Shown: positions 9,648 through 18,329 of the stretch, in pieces
Layout: each line of letters starts with the position of its first letter
How positions within the stretch are numbered: position 1 is the first letter of the stretch
Assembly: GCF_003951095.1 (NCBI RefSeq)
Contig: NZ_QXGL01000006.1
Coordinates: forward strand, 62,001-126,000
Source of the DNA: Bifidobacterium goeldii
GTDB lineage: Bacteria > Actinomycetota > Actinomycetes > Actinomycetales > Bifidobacteriaceae
Direction: 5' to 3'
DNA: 64,000 nucleotides
Program-made: the position numbers and the translations under genes
Notes under the pieces: model-generated
What the model was told of the DNA's origin: nothing
Seen by the model: only the letters and a program-made list of their open reading frames with translations
Databases searched by the model: none

Positions 9648-10400
9648 CTACCGTGTGCGGCGCAGTTTGGCGAGCTGATATACCTCATCAGACTGCGCGG
9701 CCACGTCGGGGCTGTGCGTAACGATAATCACGCATTTGCCTTCCTCGTGAGCTAACTGGCGGAAAATCGCCATAATGTCGTCCTGCGTAGACAGGTCTAG
9801 GTTGCCGGTAGGCTCGTCGGCGAGAATAATCGACGGATCGTAGCTCAACGCTCGAGCGATCGCAACGCGCTGCTGTTCGCCGCCAGACAAGTGCAGGATG
9901 CGCTCGTTCACATACTCTGGCTGCAACCTTACTTTGGCGATTAACTCTGCGGCAATCTCTTTCTTTGGCTTATCAAAGGTTTTGCCGGAAGCGTCCATTG
10001 ACAGAATAATGTTTTCTGCCACAGTGAGCGCTGGCAACAGGTTGAAGCTTTGGAAGATCACGCCGATATCGCGGCTGCGGTAACGGTAGCGGTCAGCTCG
10101 CGCAAGATCATCACCACGGTACAGCACGCGACCAGAGGATGGCGTAGTCAAACCGGACAGCAGTGACAGCAGTGTGGTTTTACCAGCACCGGAGGGGCCG
10201 GTGATAGAAATAACACGGCCGGCGCGGAACGCGTAGTTTTTATCATCGAGCACGCGCTTGCCACCCTTGGTATATGAGTAGGAGACGTGTTCCAGTTCGA
10301 GCACGGTCGGCGCTTCCGTATCAGCGGTGGCGTTTGCTGCAGTGTCGGCAGCTGAATCGGCAGCCTGCTCGGCGATAGTGGTATCAATAACAGTGTTCAT
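9648..10400 (-). CDS. ABC transporter ATP-binding protein (MacB/LolD type)
   Basis: A 250-aa ATPase with Walker A GPSGAGKT (about residue 73), Q-loop FQSFNLLPALTVAENI, signature LSGGEQQRVAIA, Walker B IILADEPTGNLD and H-loop THS. The 'PTGNLD' form and the short Q-loop motif are typical of MacB/LolD/FtsE-like ATPases, which power mechanotransmission or export rather than uptake. It lies 31 bp downstream of the FtsX-domain permease and forms a two-gene operon with it. The N-terminus has an Ala/Thr-rich run (AADSAADTAANATADT) before the domain. Confidence 0.95.
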   Translation of the reverse strand: MNTVIDTTIAEQAADSAADTAANATADTEAPTVLELEHVSYSYTKGGKRVLDDKNYAFRAGRVISITGPSGAGKTTLLSLLSGLTTPSSGRVLYRGDDLARADRYRYRSRDIGVIFQSFNLLPALTVAENIILSMDASGKTFDKPKKEIAAELIAKVRLQPEYVNERILHLSGGEQQRVAIARALSYDPSIILADEPTGNLDLSTQDDIMAIFRQLAHEEGKCVIIVTHSPDVAAQSDEVYQLAKLRRTR

Positions 10401-10431
10401 GATGTGTCCTTATGGTGTTCTCGTGCTGATG

Positions 10432-12228
10432 TCAGGAGCGATCGGCGAGGATTTGCAGCGGCTCGTAGCGCATCACGAAGATGATGCCCACGAGTGCGGA
10501 AGCCAATGTCAAGCCCAATCCGATAAGAATCAGCTGGCCGACGACCTTGAGGTTGACGGTTGCGTCGATCGTGCTCACATAGTTGACTGCTCGGCTAAAG
10601 CCACCGCGCATGCCGCCAGGAGCGGATTGCGTGTTGTTCGACGAGGAGTTATTTGAAGAGTTCGAAGAATTTGCAGACGAATCCGACGAGGAAGAATCCG
10701 AGTCAGACGAGTTGGAAGTATTCTGCGCGCCGGGGCCACCGCCCATGTCAGCGCCACGGCCGAACTGTTCCTGCTGGCTAGCAGCCTGCGTTTCCTGGCT
10801 CGACACCTGCGCTGCGAGCAGCTGATTCGACACTGGCACCGAAGCGACCGCGCCGCCAGCCACGCCAAGTGCAATACCGCACATCGTTACAATCAGCAGC
10901 TCGATAGCGAACTGTGCTGCCACTTTCGCTTTCTTCACACCGATTGCAGTAAGTACACCGACCTCGTACTTGCGTTCCCTGATGTTGAACAGGTTGAGCA
11001 CAATCAGCACTACCGCGCCCACCGCGAGCACCACAATCAGCAGTGTCAGCGCGAACTTCGCAAGATTATCGAGCGGCACCAAGCTGGATTCGTAGTTTTC
11101 CACGTCAGCAGACTGCACAGTGTACGTGTCGTCAAGGCCAGCCGCTTTCACATCAGCAGTGAACGTCTCGTAGTCGTCGGCGTTATCCAGCACGTAGGTG
11201 TAGCTCAGCTGCGTGGAGGTGTTGTCGTCATCATCATTCGCGGTCGTATCAGCATCCAGGCCCAGCGACTTCAGCGTAGAAACAGACGTGTAGATCGCAT
11301 TGTCAGCATCCTGCGAAGTGCCGCCCATCGGGCCCATTGCGTCAGTGTTGCTGGAAGTGGTGTTCTTGTAGATGCCGCAGATCGTCAGCGTGTACGTTGT
11401 GCTCGTGTCGCTCGGATTGGTGACGGTGATCGTATCGCCTACTTCAAGATCGTTAAAATCAGCGAGCGCCTTGGAAATAATGACTTTGCCGTCGCTATCG
11501 GAATCGTAGCCGAACACTTCGCCGTCAACCATGGTGAACGTGCCGTTTGCAGCATTAGCGACTGCCGTGTCGGAAGAGAAACCAGTGAGGGTGAAGTCGC
11601 CAGAGGTCATCATCATGCCGCCGCCTTGGCCGCCACCCATGTCGCCGCCGGGCTGACCGCCTGGCTGGCCGTTACCGTTCTGCGAGTCACCGGAAGATGA
11701 ATCAGAAGATGAATCAGAAGACGAATCGGATGAGCTGGACGAGTTTGCTGAGTTCGATGATGTTGATTCAACCGGCTGGAATGAGTCAGTACCAGAAACG
11801 CCCGTGCTCTCGGAATAGTAGCTGGAAACCGGCACGCTGGAAGCTTTCTCATACTTCTGATAGTCGGCGAGCGTTAAGCTGGCGGATTCCAGCGTTGCGC
11901 GCATCGCGTCGAAATCAGGAGTTTGCGATGAGTCAGACGAGGAAGAATCAGAGGAATCCGACGAAGCAGAAGAGTCAGAAGAGTCAGAAGAGTCAGAAGA
12001 GGAGTCTGCTGATTCGCGCGCTTGTTCCATCAGCTTGCTGCGATCCGCGCTAATGGTAGCGGTCACAGTGGTGGAGGCGAGTCCGGTTTCGCGCGCTTCT
12101 TGTGCCGCGTTGCGAATGGATAGGCCGATCGTGGCAGCCGCCGCGATAATGGCGACGATGATAATAATCAGTATGTTGCGGCCTTTGTTCCGCATCACCG
12201 TTTTCCAGGCGTTTTTTAATACAAACAT
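10432..12228 (-). CDS. ABC transporter permease with FtsX domain and Ser/Asp-rich extracellular region
   Basis: 598 aa. Topology is MacB-like: one helix near residues 15-35 (NILIIIIVAIIAAAATIGL), a large extracytoplasmic part, then three helices in the C-terminal FtsX core (VVLAVGAVVLIVLNLFNI; LLIVTMCGIALGVAGG; LILIGLGLTLASALVGI). Three Ser/Asp/Asn-rich runs sit in exposed loops: near residues 73-105, near 165-190 (followed by Gly/Met-rich GGGQGGGMMM), and near 510-540. Such runs are unusual in a permease and recall surface Ser-Asp repeats. The partner ATPase is immediately downstream. The substrate is unknown; peptide, drug or lipoprotein handling is typical of the family. Confidence 0.9.
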   Translation of the reverse strand: MFVLKNAWKTVMRNKGRNILIIIIVAIIAAAATIGLSIRNAAQEARETGLASTTVTATISADRSKLMEQARESADSSSDSSDSSDSSASSDSSDSSSSDSSQTPDFDAMRATLESASLTLADYQKYEKASSVPVSSYYSESTGVSGTDSFQPVESTSSNSANSSSSSDSSSDSSSDSSSGDSQNGNGQPGGQPGGDMGGGQGGGMMMTSGDFTLTGFSSDTAVANAANGTFTMVDGEVFGYDSDSDGKVIISKALADFNDLEVGDTITVTNPSDTSTTYTLTICGIYKNTTSSNTDAMGPMGGTSQDADNAIYTSVSTLKSLGLDADTTANDDDDNTSTQLSYTYVLDNADDYETFTADVKAAGLDDTYTVQSADVENYESSLVPLDNLAKFALTLLIVVLAVGAVVLIVLNLFNIRERKYEVGVLTAIGVKKAKVAAQFAIELLIVTMCGIALGVAGGAVASVPVSNQLLAAQVSSQETQAASQQEQFGRGADMGGGPGAQNTSNSSDSDSSSSDSSANSSNSSNNSSSNNTQSAPGGMRGGFSRAVNYVSTIDATVNLKVVGQLILIGLGLTLASALVGIIFVMRYEPLQILADRS

Positions 12229-12441
12229 GGTCCCTTGCCTTGCGTTGGTTCATGGTTGGCGTTGTCTACGGCTGGCACGCACGCTTGGCACGTGCCGCCC
12301 GCTGACGTTAACTATGGGAGGCCAACTTGGTGAGGGACTTAGATGACGCTAGGAATCACGTTGCTGATTCTGGGGACTTAACTGGCCGTTTTCTGAACGC
12401 TTGCTGGACAGGGAAGCGTTCGCGGCGGTGTGACTGAAGCC

Positions 12442-13278
12442 TCACAGGTAGGTTTTGAAGGCGAGATCAGCAGCCAGTACTACGCCGGCAATGACTGCAG
12501 CAATGCGCATAATCCGCGCGGGAATATGACGCGTGATAGGCGGGGCGATGTAACCGCCAATCAAGCATCCGATAAACAGTAGGATTGCAGCCGGCCAGTC
12601 CACTACGCCGCGCACGATGAAGATAATCGAAGCGGTAACGTTTGCACCAGTACCGATCAGAGTTTTGAGCGCGTTGACTTGGTGGAATGGGCCGATTTTA
12701 GCGGCGTCAAGCACTGCGAGCGCACATGTGCCTGCGCCCGCACCGAAATAGCCACTGTACACGGCCACAAACCACACGCCGAGCCACACCCACCAGGAGT
12801 CTTTGGACATTGGCTGCGTAGTGGTAGGCGCTGCGGGAGTGTTGCTCACCATGCCGGATTGTGCGAGAACAGCGGATACTGCTTGACGATTCTGCATGCG
12901 CCCACGCGGGTTCGCGGCGATGATGAGCGAGCTGAACAGGATGAGAGGCGGGACAGCGAATTCGAAGATTTTTGGATCGAGACTCAGCAGTAATGCGGCG
13001 CCAGCAACACCGCCGATCGCACCGATAACTACATAGGTGATTGCGCGCGCAGCATGACCGTGGAGTTCTTTGCGCGCGCCGAATGCTCCACCGAAGCCAG
13101 TACCACACACGCCTACCGTGTTGGATGCGTTTGCTAATACTGGCGGAATGCCAAGTGCGAGCAGCGCTGGGTATGACACGAGTGACGAGGCTCCTACCGC
13201 GTACCCGACGAATCCTGCGCCAACACCAGCGAGCAAGATCAGCAGCATTGTTACCACGGAAAAGCCTGCGATCGTCAT
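12442..13278 (-). CDS. TauE/SafE-family sulfite/organic anion permease
   Basis: 278 aa from the ATG at 13278, which has AGGAG eight bases upstream; an earlier in-frame start at 13302 lacks a site. About eight membrane helices are visible. The family hallmark GVGAGFVGYAVGASSLVSYPALLALGIP occupies the N-terminus, and the second half repeats it as YSGYFGAGAGTCALAVLDAAKIG. The family exports sulfite, sulfoacetate or other small anions. It is a single gene; a 200-bp spacer separates it from the permease operon. Confidence 0.9.
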   Translation of the reverse strand: MTIAGFSVVTMLLILLAGVGAGFVGYAVGASSLVSYPALLALGIPPVLANASNTVGVCGTGFGGAFGARKELHGHAARAITYVVIGAIGGVAGAALLLSLDPKIFEFAVPPLILFSSLIIAANPRGRMQNRQAVSAVLAQSGMVSNTPAAPTTTQPMSKDSWWVWLGVWFVAVYSGYFGAGAGTCALAVLDAAKIGPFHQVNALKTLIGTGANVTASIIFIVRGVVDWPAAILLFIGCLIGGYIAPPITRHIPARIMRIAAVIAGVVLAADLAFKTYL

Positions 13279-13370
13279 CTCGTAATTCTCCTTGCCACAC
13301 ACTATGAGCCCTCAGGAGCTTACGCCACTCAATCCATTTCTCGCTCTCCCCCGTCAACATATCGGAATCG

Positions 13371-13767
13371 CGGAATCGCGCTGCCGCGCGATGCTGTGTT
13401 GTTGGCGGCACCTGACTGCGCCGCAGACACTCCCCCAGTCAACTGCGCTGACAGCGTCCTGTAATTATGGACAGCTTTCAGCTGACTGTTTTATTTGCTC
13501 GCTGTCGCTCGCTCCTCGCCTACAAACGCTTCAGCGTTTGCTATACGGCTCGGCCTAGCTGAAGGGGGCCAAGGCTAGCCGCACCCTTGATAAGGAAGCA
13601 CAGTAATTTACAGCAAAACCAATCATGAATTTACAGCAAAGCCAATCATGCTGGCGGAGCCCCGGCTCCCTCGGCTGAGGGAGCTGTCAGCCGCAGGCTG
13701 ACTGAGGGAGCGTCAGGTGGCACGCCAGTGCCACCAAAAAACAGCATCGCGCGCCGCGCGATTCCGT
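13371..13767. repeat. Composite inverted-repeat element A (about 397 bp)
   Basis: The left edge begins CGGAATCGCG and continues GCGCGATGCTGTG into a GGCGGC module. The right edge is the inverse, with CCACCAAAAAACAGCATCGCG ending at CGCGATTCCG. Inside each arm lies the GACGCTCCCCCAGTCAGC / GCTGACTGAGGGAGCGTC module and a CCTCGGCTGAGGGAG hairpin. The core holds AAACGCTTCAGCGTTT. No transposase ORF is present, so it looks like a non-autonomous (MITE-like) or structural element. It fills the gap between the TauE gene and a tiny ORF. Confidence 0.75.
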
Positions 13768-13791
13768 TATAGCGAAGCACACTGCCGTGCA

Positions 13792-13819
13792 ATAAAAAAC
13801 CGGGCCTTGTGGGCTCGGC
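13792..13819 (-). terminator. Intrinsic terminator of the small Cys/His protein gene
   Basis: On the minus strand CCGAGCC and GGCCCGG pair around a short loop (one mismatch) and are followed by TTTTTTATT. It sits 32 bp after the stop of the 53-aa ORF, which supports that ORF being expressed. Confidence 0.7.
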
Positions 13820-13851
13820 TGGTTGATATTGTGATCGCGTAAACGTACGCG

Positions 13852-14013
13852 TTAGGCGTCAGCGCGCATAGAGACTGCGTGGGCGACCGCGGGGCGGGGC
13901 GCAGCAGAACGCATCTGACCGTAGATCAGTGCGCGAGTGAAATGGCTGGCGCACAAGCCTTCGCTTTCTGCAGGCTTGCAGCATCCAATAACATGACAAT
14001 AATGATCCGACAT
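13852..14013 (-). CDS. Small Cys/His-rich protein, possibly zinc-binding
   Basis: 53 aa from the ATG at 14013 (AGGAAGAA upstream). It begins MSDHYCHVIGCCKPAES and continues GLCASHF, giving a C-x3-CC-x8-C-x2-H pattern that could hold a metal ion. The C-terminus is Arg/Ala-rich. An own terminator follows, so it is a stand-alone transcription unit. I do not recognise the family. It might be a small zinc-ribbon regulator (inference only). Confidence 0.55.
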   Translation of the reverse strand: MSDHYCHVIGCCKPAESEGLCASHFTRALIYGQMRSAAPRPAVAHAVSMRADA

Positions 14014-14302
14014 CGGCTTCTTCCTCGACTTCTTCGTACTTCCATAGCTCATAGACCCCAGTGACTTTGAATCCCCTACGATTCTGAGCTGCTGCCTATC
14101 GTAGCAACGTAGCTACTGTTTGCCAATAGACAAACGCCGCGAAAACGCTGGAATTATGCCGTTTTGTGAAGATCAACACGCCAAGATATTTCAGTACTGC
14201 TTACTCGTAATCATCTCTAATCACTATTGCACTACACCCATCGCCAATACGCAGTAATAATCACCGGCAGCCCACGCCAGTCACTCGCAGTTTTTCCAGC
14301 AA

Positions 14303-15430
14303 CTATCCGCGTCCATCAGGAATCACTGACGCTGCCGCAGTAGAAACCAACCCCTTCAGCACGGCAGCCGCCACCTCACGGTCAGCCGGGTCAATATCGC
14401 GCGAAGCTGCCAACATAGCTGGCAACGACTGCGTCCAGTGAGCTGTCAGTTCACCAAAAGTCGAATATCCGCCTGCTTCAAGAATATGGAACAAGCTTTC
14501 AATAAAGAGCCGCCGATGCTCATCGTCATATCGGTCCATCCAGTCATTGAGCGTGCGCGCTGCATAGCGAGCGCTTGCGGTAAGCCCTTGCGCAAGCTGA
14601 AAATGACCGTCTTGAACCTGCCAGTTCAGCGCAAAATGCTGCATAATCCCTACGCCGGTACTATTTACTACCGCGTAGCCGTCTGCAGCATCCTCACGCC
14701 GTTCAAACAGCATGCCAATAATCGAGGCTTCCGGCACAGATTTACTGATCACATTCGCAATACGCGCATACCCTGGCGTGGCAAAGAAGGCACTATCAAA
14801 ACCTGGCCCATCATGCGAATACACGCCTACAATGCGCTGCTGTACCGCTTGCGGCACGCTCGCCGCCGCATACACCGCCAGATTGCCGCCTTTAGAGTGG
14901 CCGCCAATCATAATCGGCCCCGCCCAGCGTGCAGCAATATTCGTCAAATATCGTGCAGCAGCCTCCTGTGAGGCAACCGGACGGCGGAACGCCATCGCAA
15001 AATCTTCTTTCCACCCGATGATGGAACTATCAGTACCCCGGAATGCAACATATAAGCGCCCGTCGCCAAGGTCGAACACGCAAGCGGAGAACTGTTTTGT
15101 TGTTTCCGGCTCAAGCTCGCTCACATATTCACCAACGCGCAAGCTGCGCCAACGAGGGCTTTCTGCCATGGCGCGCAGCAAATCAATATTCAATGCTGGG
15201 GACCATACGCGCCCAAACATTGCGTCATAGCATTCGGCGCGCAAGAGATCCCGCACCGAAACGGTGGCGATCGGCTGCGCGCTTGCAGCAGCAGTATCAC
15301 TCCATCGCGGCACATTATCTGGCATGCGCGCGTAGGCGAGCTGTGCCAAGGCGAGACTATCAACATCGCTAAATGATCGCGATGCAAAATCGTCGAGATG
15401 CGCGCGAATGTCGTCGGTGATGTTGCCCAT
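14303..15430 (-). CDS. DUF2974/Mbeg1-like alpha/beta-hydrolase (lipase-like)
   Basis: 375 aa from the ATG at 15430, preceded by GGGGAGG; the longer in-frame extension to 15793 overlaps the glucokinase start and has no ribosome site. The nucleophile elbow GGHSKGGNLAVYAA contains the lipase Ser in G-H-S-K-G, and upstream LYVAFRGTDSSIIGWKEDF is the oxyanion-side motif typical of Mbeg1-like lipases. No signal peptide is visible, so it is probably cytoplasmic. It is divergent from the glucokinase gene. The substrate is unknown. Confidence 0.85.
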   Translation of the reverse strand: MGNITDDIRAHLDDFASRSFSDVDSLALAQLAYARMPDNVPRWSDTAAASAQPIATVSVRDLLRAECYDAMFGRVWSPALNIDLLRAMAESPRWRSLRVGEYVSELEPETTKQFSACVFDLGDGRLYVAFRGTDSSIIGWKEDFAMAFRRPVASQEAAARYLTNIAARWAGPIMIGGHSKGGNLAVYAAASVPQAVQQRIVGVYSHDGPGFDSAFFATPGYARIANVISKSVPEASIIGMLFERREDAADGYAVVNSTGVGIMQHFALNWQVQDGHFQLAQGLTASARYAARTLNDWMDRYDDEHRRLFIESLFHILEAGGYSTFGELTAHWTQSLPAMLAASRDIDPADREVAAAVLKGLVSTAAASVIPDGRG

Positions 15431-15568
15431 ACCGCCTCCCCGATGGTGTTGGCGTAATACCGCGATTGTACCGCTCAATTCATTCGGAGTACTTCGCGCA
15501 TTAACACTGTCAGGAGAACATGGGAGTGCAGCCGTCACAGCGACGCGCGCACGACTCGAATCTATACT

Positions 15569-15611
15569 TACCAAATGGTAGGTTAATAGATATCGGTCTA
15601 CGAAAGACCGC
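15569..15611. promoter_or_regulatory. Operator-like dyads upstream of glucokinase
   Basis: TACC-AAAT-GGTA (15569-15580) and CGGTCT-ACGAA-AGACCG (15594-15610) lie in the divergent intergenic region 55-97 bp before the glucokinase start. They are candidate binding sites for a sugar-responsive repressor; there is no direct evidence. Confidence 0.35.
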
Positions 15612-15665
15612 CACGTCGGTATGACGACGCGGCGAGACACATTGCAATTGCGAGCAAGGAGCAGT

Positions 15666-16616
15666 ATGTCCACTCTGGCTATCGACATCGGAGGAACGAA
15701 GATCGCCGCCGCCGTTTGCGACGCCGACGACACTATTATCCAGCGCTGGCGCGTTCCTACGCCGATGAATGCGGACGCTATCAACCAGCACATCGCTGAA
15801 ATCTACCGCGAAGCCGTGGCCGCTGGTCACACCGACATTGAAGCGATTGGTGTTTCCGCTGCCGGCAATGTGGGCGCGGATCGCAAGACCATGACCTTCT
15901 CCGCCAATATTCCCGCTTGGATTAACTACGACTTGTCTGAGCATATTGGCGCGCTTATTGACCACGCAGTGCCGGTTATTGTGGAAAATGACGCAAACTG
16001 CGCTGGTTGGGGCGAATACGTGCACGGTGCCGGCCAGGGCAGCAAGAACATGGTGGCGCTGACCGTTGGCACTGGCCTTGGCGGCGCGATTGTGATCAAT
16101 GGCGAACTGTACCGCGGCTCCTTTGGTATGGCTGCTGAGCTTGGCCACCTGCCGATGGTTCCGGATGGCGACCACTGCGGTTGCGGCCTGCGCGGTTGTG
16201 CAGAGCGTTACACGTCGGGTACGTCGCTGGAGAACTTTGCTAAGTCGGCTGTGCGCCGTCGCCCGCAGGATGCGAAGCGCCTGCTGGAATTGTGCCATGG
16301 CGACATCACCAAGCTTGAAGGCCCGATGGTTTCTCAGGCGGCTCAGGAAGGCGATGTGCTTGGCTTGTACGCGTTTAACAAGATTGGCGAGTGGCTAGGG
16401 CGCACGATGGCTGCGACCGCTGCCGTGCTTGACCCGGATATCTTTGTGATTGGCGGCGGCGTGGTAGCTGTTGGCGATATTCTGCTGGAGCCGGCTCGCT
16501 ACAACTATTCGCGCTTCCTTGAAGGCAGCGCATACCGTGGCCACGCGAAGATCGTTGCCGCTACCGCCGGCCAGGATGCCGGTTTGATCGGCGCTGCGAA
16601 CTTGGCACTGCGGTAA
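15666..16616 (+). CDS. glk: ROK-family glucokinase
   Basis: 316 aa from the ATG at 15666, which has AAGGAG six bases upstream. The N-terminus LAIDIGGTKIAAAV is the ROK phosphate-binding motif. VIVENDANCAGWGEY carries the catalytic Asp region, VGTGLGGAIV the second phosphate loop, and DHCGCGLRGCAERYTSG the ROK zinc-binding CxCGxxGCxE motif. The enzyme would phosphorylate glucose (perhaps other hexoses) with ATP, feeding the bifid shunt. It is a single gene ending in a strong bidirectional terminator. A related ROK sugar kinase cannot be excluded. Confidence 0.9.
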   Translation: MSTLAIDIGGTKIAAAVCDADDTIIQRWRVPTPMNADAINQHIAEIYREAVAAGHTDIEAIGVSAAGNVGADRKTMTFSANIPAWINYDLSEHIGALIDHAVPVIVENDANCAGWGEYVHGAGQGSKNMVALTVGTGLGGAIVINGELYRGSFGMAAELGHLPMVPDGDHCGCGLRGCAERYTSGTSLENFAKSAVRRRPQDAKRLLELCHGDITKLEGPMVSQAAQEGDVLGLYAFNKIGEWLGRTMAATAAVLDPDIFVIGGGVVAVGDILLEPARYNYSRFLEGSAYRGHAKIVAATAGQDAGLIGAANLALR

Positions 16617-16630
16617 AGGACGTTTCCTAC

Positions 16631-16677
16631 AAAAAATCCCGTTTACTGGTCGTTTGGATCAGTAAACGGGATTTTTT
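16631..16677. terminator. Bidirectional intrinsic terminator between glk and the BY-kinase gene
   Basis: A perfect 17-bp stem (16631-16647 with 16661-16677) whose outer bases are A6 on one side and T6 on the other, so it can stop transcription on both strands. The two flanking genes converge here. Confidence 0.92.
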
Positions 16678-16696
16678 AGTATTGCCTTATCGGTGG

Positions 16697-16756
16697 GGGT
16701 TGACGCTCCCCCAGTCAGCCTTACGGCTGACAGCCCCCTCAGCCGAGGGGGCCAAG
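16697..16756. repeat. Solo palindromic repeat unit
   Basis: A single copy of the family unit: GACGCTCCCCCAGTCAGCC, the hairpin AGCCTTACGGCT, then CCCCCTCAGCCGAGGGGG. It lies between the terminator and the 3' end of the BY-kinase gene. Confidence 0.7.
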
Positions 16757-16767
16757 AAGAGAATGCC

Positions 16768-18276
16768 TTACTCGGCGTCGGAGCCTTCGCCGTCTTTACG
16801 GTGGCGCATTTGACGCTTGCTGTTTTTCTTGTCCTCTTCTTCGCCGTAGTAATAGTAGTAACCAGACTTGTGCATCTTGTCGACTTCAGCAAAGTTGACG
16901 GACAGGCCAGCGGTCTTAATGCCCAGCGTCTCAAGTTCCTTTTCAGTTTCCTTGAGCTGCTTCTTCTCTGCCTTGCCGAGGCCTGCCACTACGAGCAGCT
17001 GCGGGCCTTCCTTTGCGAACACGGCAGCATCGTTTGCCACCTGCATCGGCGCGGTATCGATAATCACGTAATCGTATGCTGCAGCAACCTGGTCAATGAA
17101 CGCCTTCATTGTCTGCGAGTTGAGCAAAATACCAGGGTTCATGTTCTGCTTGCCAGCCGGAAGCACGTGGAAGTTAGGCTTCCAGTAGCGCTGGATCGCA
17201 TCATGCGAGGAAACAGCGCTGGTGATCAAGTGCGTCAGGCCAATCGAACCTTCGATACCGAGCTTCTTGCTCACGGAAGGATTACGCACGTCGGCGTCGA
17301 TCAGCAGCAGCTTGCTTCCCTGCTCGGCAAAAGCAGCGGCAAGATTCACAGAAGTAGTGGTCTTACCTTCAGACGGGCCAGCAGACGTGACGACGATAAC
17401 GTTGCCCTTCGGCTTGTCTTTCGGCAGCACGAACGTCAGATTGGTGCGCAGACGGCGCACGTCTTCAGCATCGCGCGAAGCTGGGCGGGTGATGATCACG
17501 GGTGCAACATCCTCGTAGACTTCGTTACGGCTGAGCGTGCCCAGTACTGGAGCGTTGATAATCGCGGTAATGTCGCTTTCCTGGCGCACGCGCGTATCCA
17601 GCAGATCCTTGATCAAAGCCGCGAAAATACCGAGGATAATACCGCCGACGATACCGATGGCAATGTTCAAGCCGATCTTCGGCGAGCTTGGCGAAACCGG
17701 CGCGTATGCCTGCTGCACAACGGTCAGGTTGATTGGTGAGGTGAGCTTGTCGCCTGCATCGTTGTACAAGGTGGACGTAACCTGCTTCTTCAAGCTGTTA
17801 GCCACCGAGTTCGCGATGTTGGACGCTGCCTTCGGGTCCGAGTTTTCGACGGAGATATCTACCAGCATGGTGTTGGTCGGGTTCGTAGCGGTTACCGTCG
17901 CTGCAAGATCCTTCACCGTTGTGTTCAAGCCAAGATCGTTGATGACCGGCTGTAGCACAGCTTCAGTTTTCACCAGCTGCGGGTAGGTACGAATCTGGCT
18001 GCTCAGGTAGTTAGCACCAGAGCTCAAATCGCCACCAGAATTCGTGGTCATATTTGCCGATGCGCGGTAGGTGGCTACCAGTTCGGAAGTCGCCGTGTAC
18101 TGCGGCGTTTGCAGGAACGTGTACGCCAGCGCTGCGGCGAGCACGATCACTAGAGTCACCACCGCTGTGATGACATGCTTCCGCACTGCGTTCAGGAGGT
18201 CGATGATGGTAACGCCATCATCACGAACCTGTTGTGTTTCTTCCACGGACCTACTCCGTTCTCTCTCGGTATCCAT
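16768..18276 (-). CDS. EPS chain-length regulator fused to tyrosine autokinase (Wzz/BY-kinase)
   Basis: 502 aa. The N-terminal Wzz part has two membrane helices (about residues 33-55 and 200-225) around an extracytoplasmic domain. The cytoplasmic C-terminal BY-kinase has Walker A SAGPSEGKTTTSVN, Walker A' LLIDADVRNPS and Walker B YDYVIIDTAP, and a terminal tyrosine cluster SGYYYYYGEEED, the usual autophosphorylation site. It regulates polymer length with Wzy through cycles of phosphorylation; the phosphatase at 23863 is the likely opposing enzyme. It is one of three minus-strand genes (with DUF4012 and the priming transferase) forming the first EPS block. Confidence 0.95.
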   Translation of the reverse strand: MDTERERSRSVEETQQVRDDGVTIIDLLNAVRKHVITAVVTLVIVLAAALAYTFLQTPQYTATSELVATYRASANMTTNSGGDLSSGANYLSSQIRTYPQLVKTEAVLQPVINDLGLNTTVKDLAATVTATNPTNTMLVDISVENSDPKAASNIANSVANSLKKQVTSTLYNDAGDKLTSPINLTVVQQAYAPVSPSSPKIGLNIAIGIVGGIILGIFAALIKDLLDTRVRQESDITAIINAPVLGTLSRNEVYEDVAPVIITRPASRDAEDVRRLRTNLTFVLPKDKPKGNVIVVTSAGPSEGKTTTSVNLAAAFAEQGSKLLLIDADVRNPSVSKKLGIEGSIGLTHLITSAVSSHDAIQRYWKPNFHVLPAGKQNMNPGILLNSQTMKAFIDQVAAAYDYVIIDTAPMQVANDAAVFAKEGPQLLVVAGLGKAEKKQLKETEKELETLGIKTAGLSVNFAEVDKMHKSGYYYYYGEEEDKKNSKRQMRHRKDGEGSDAE

Positions 18277-18329
18277 ATTCTGTATTGTTTCCTAAAACTC
18301 ACACTATAGATAAAGGTATAGAACCTTTG

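Noticed and set aside
15431-15793. N-terminal extension of the lipase-like protein
   Set aside because: The extension overlaps the divergent glucokinase start and has no ribosome site; GGGGAGG precedes ATG 15430.
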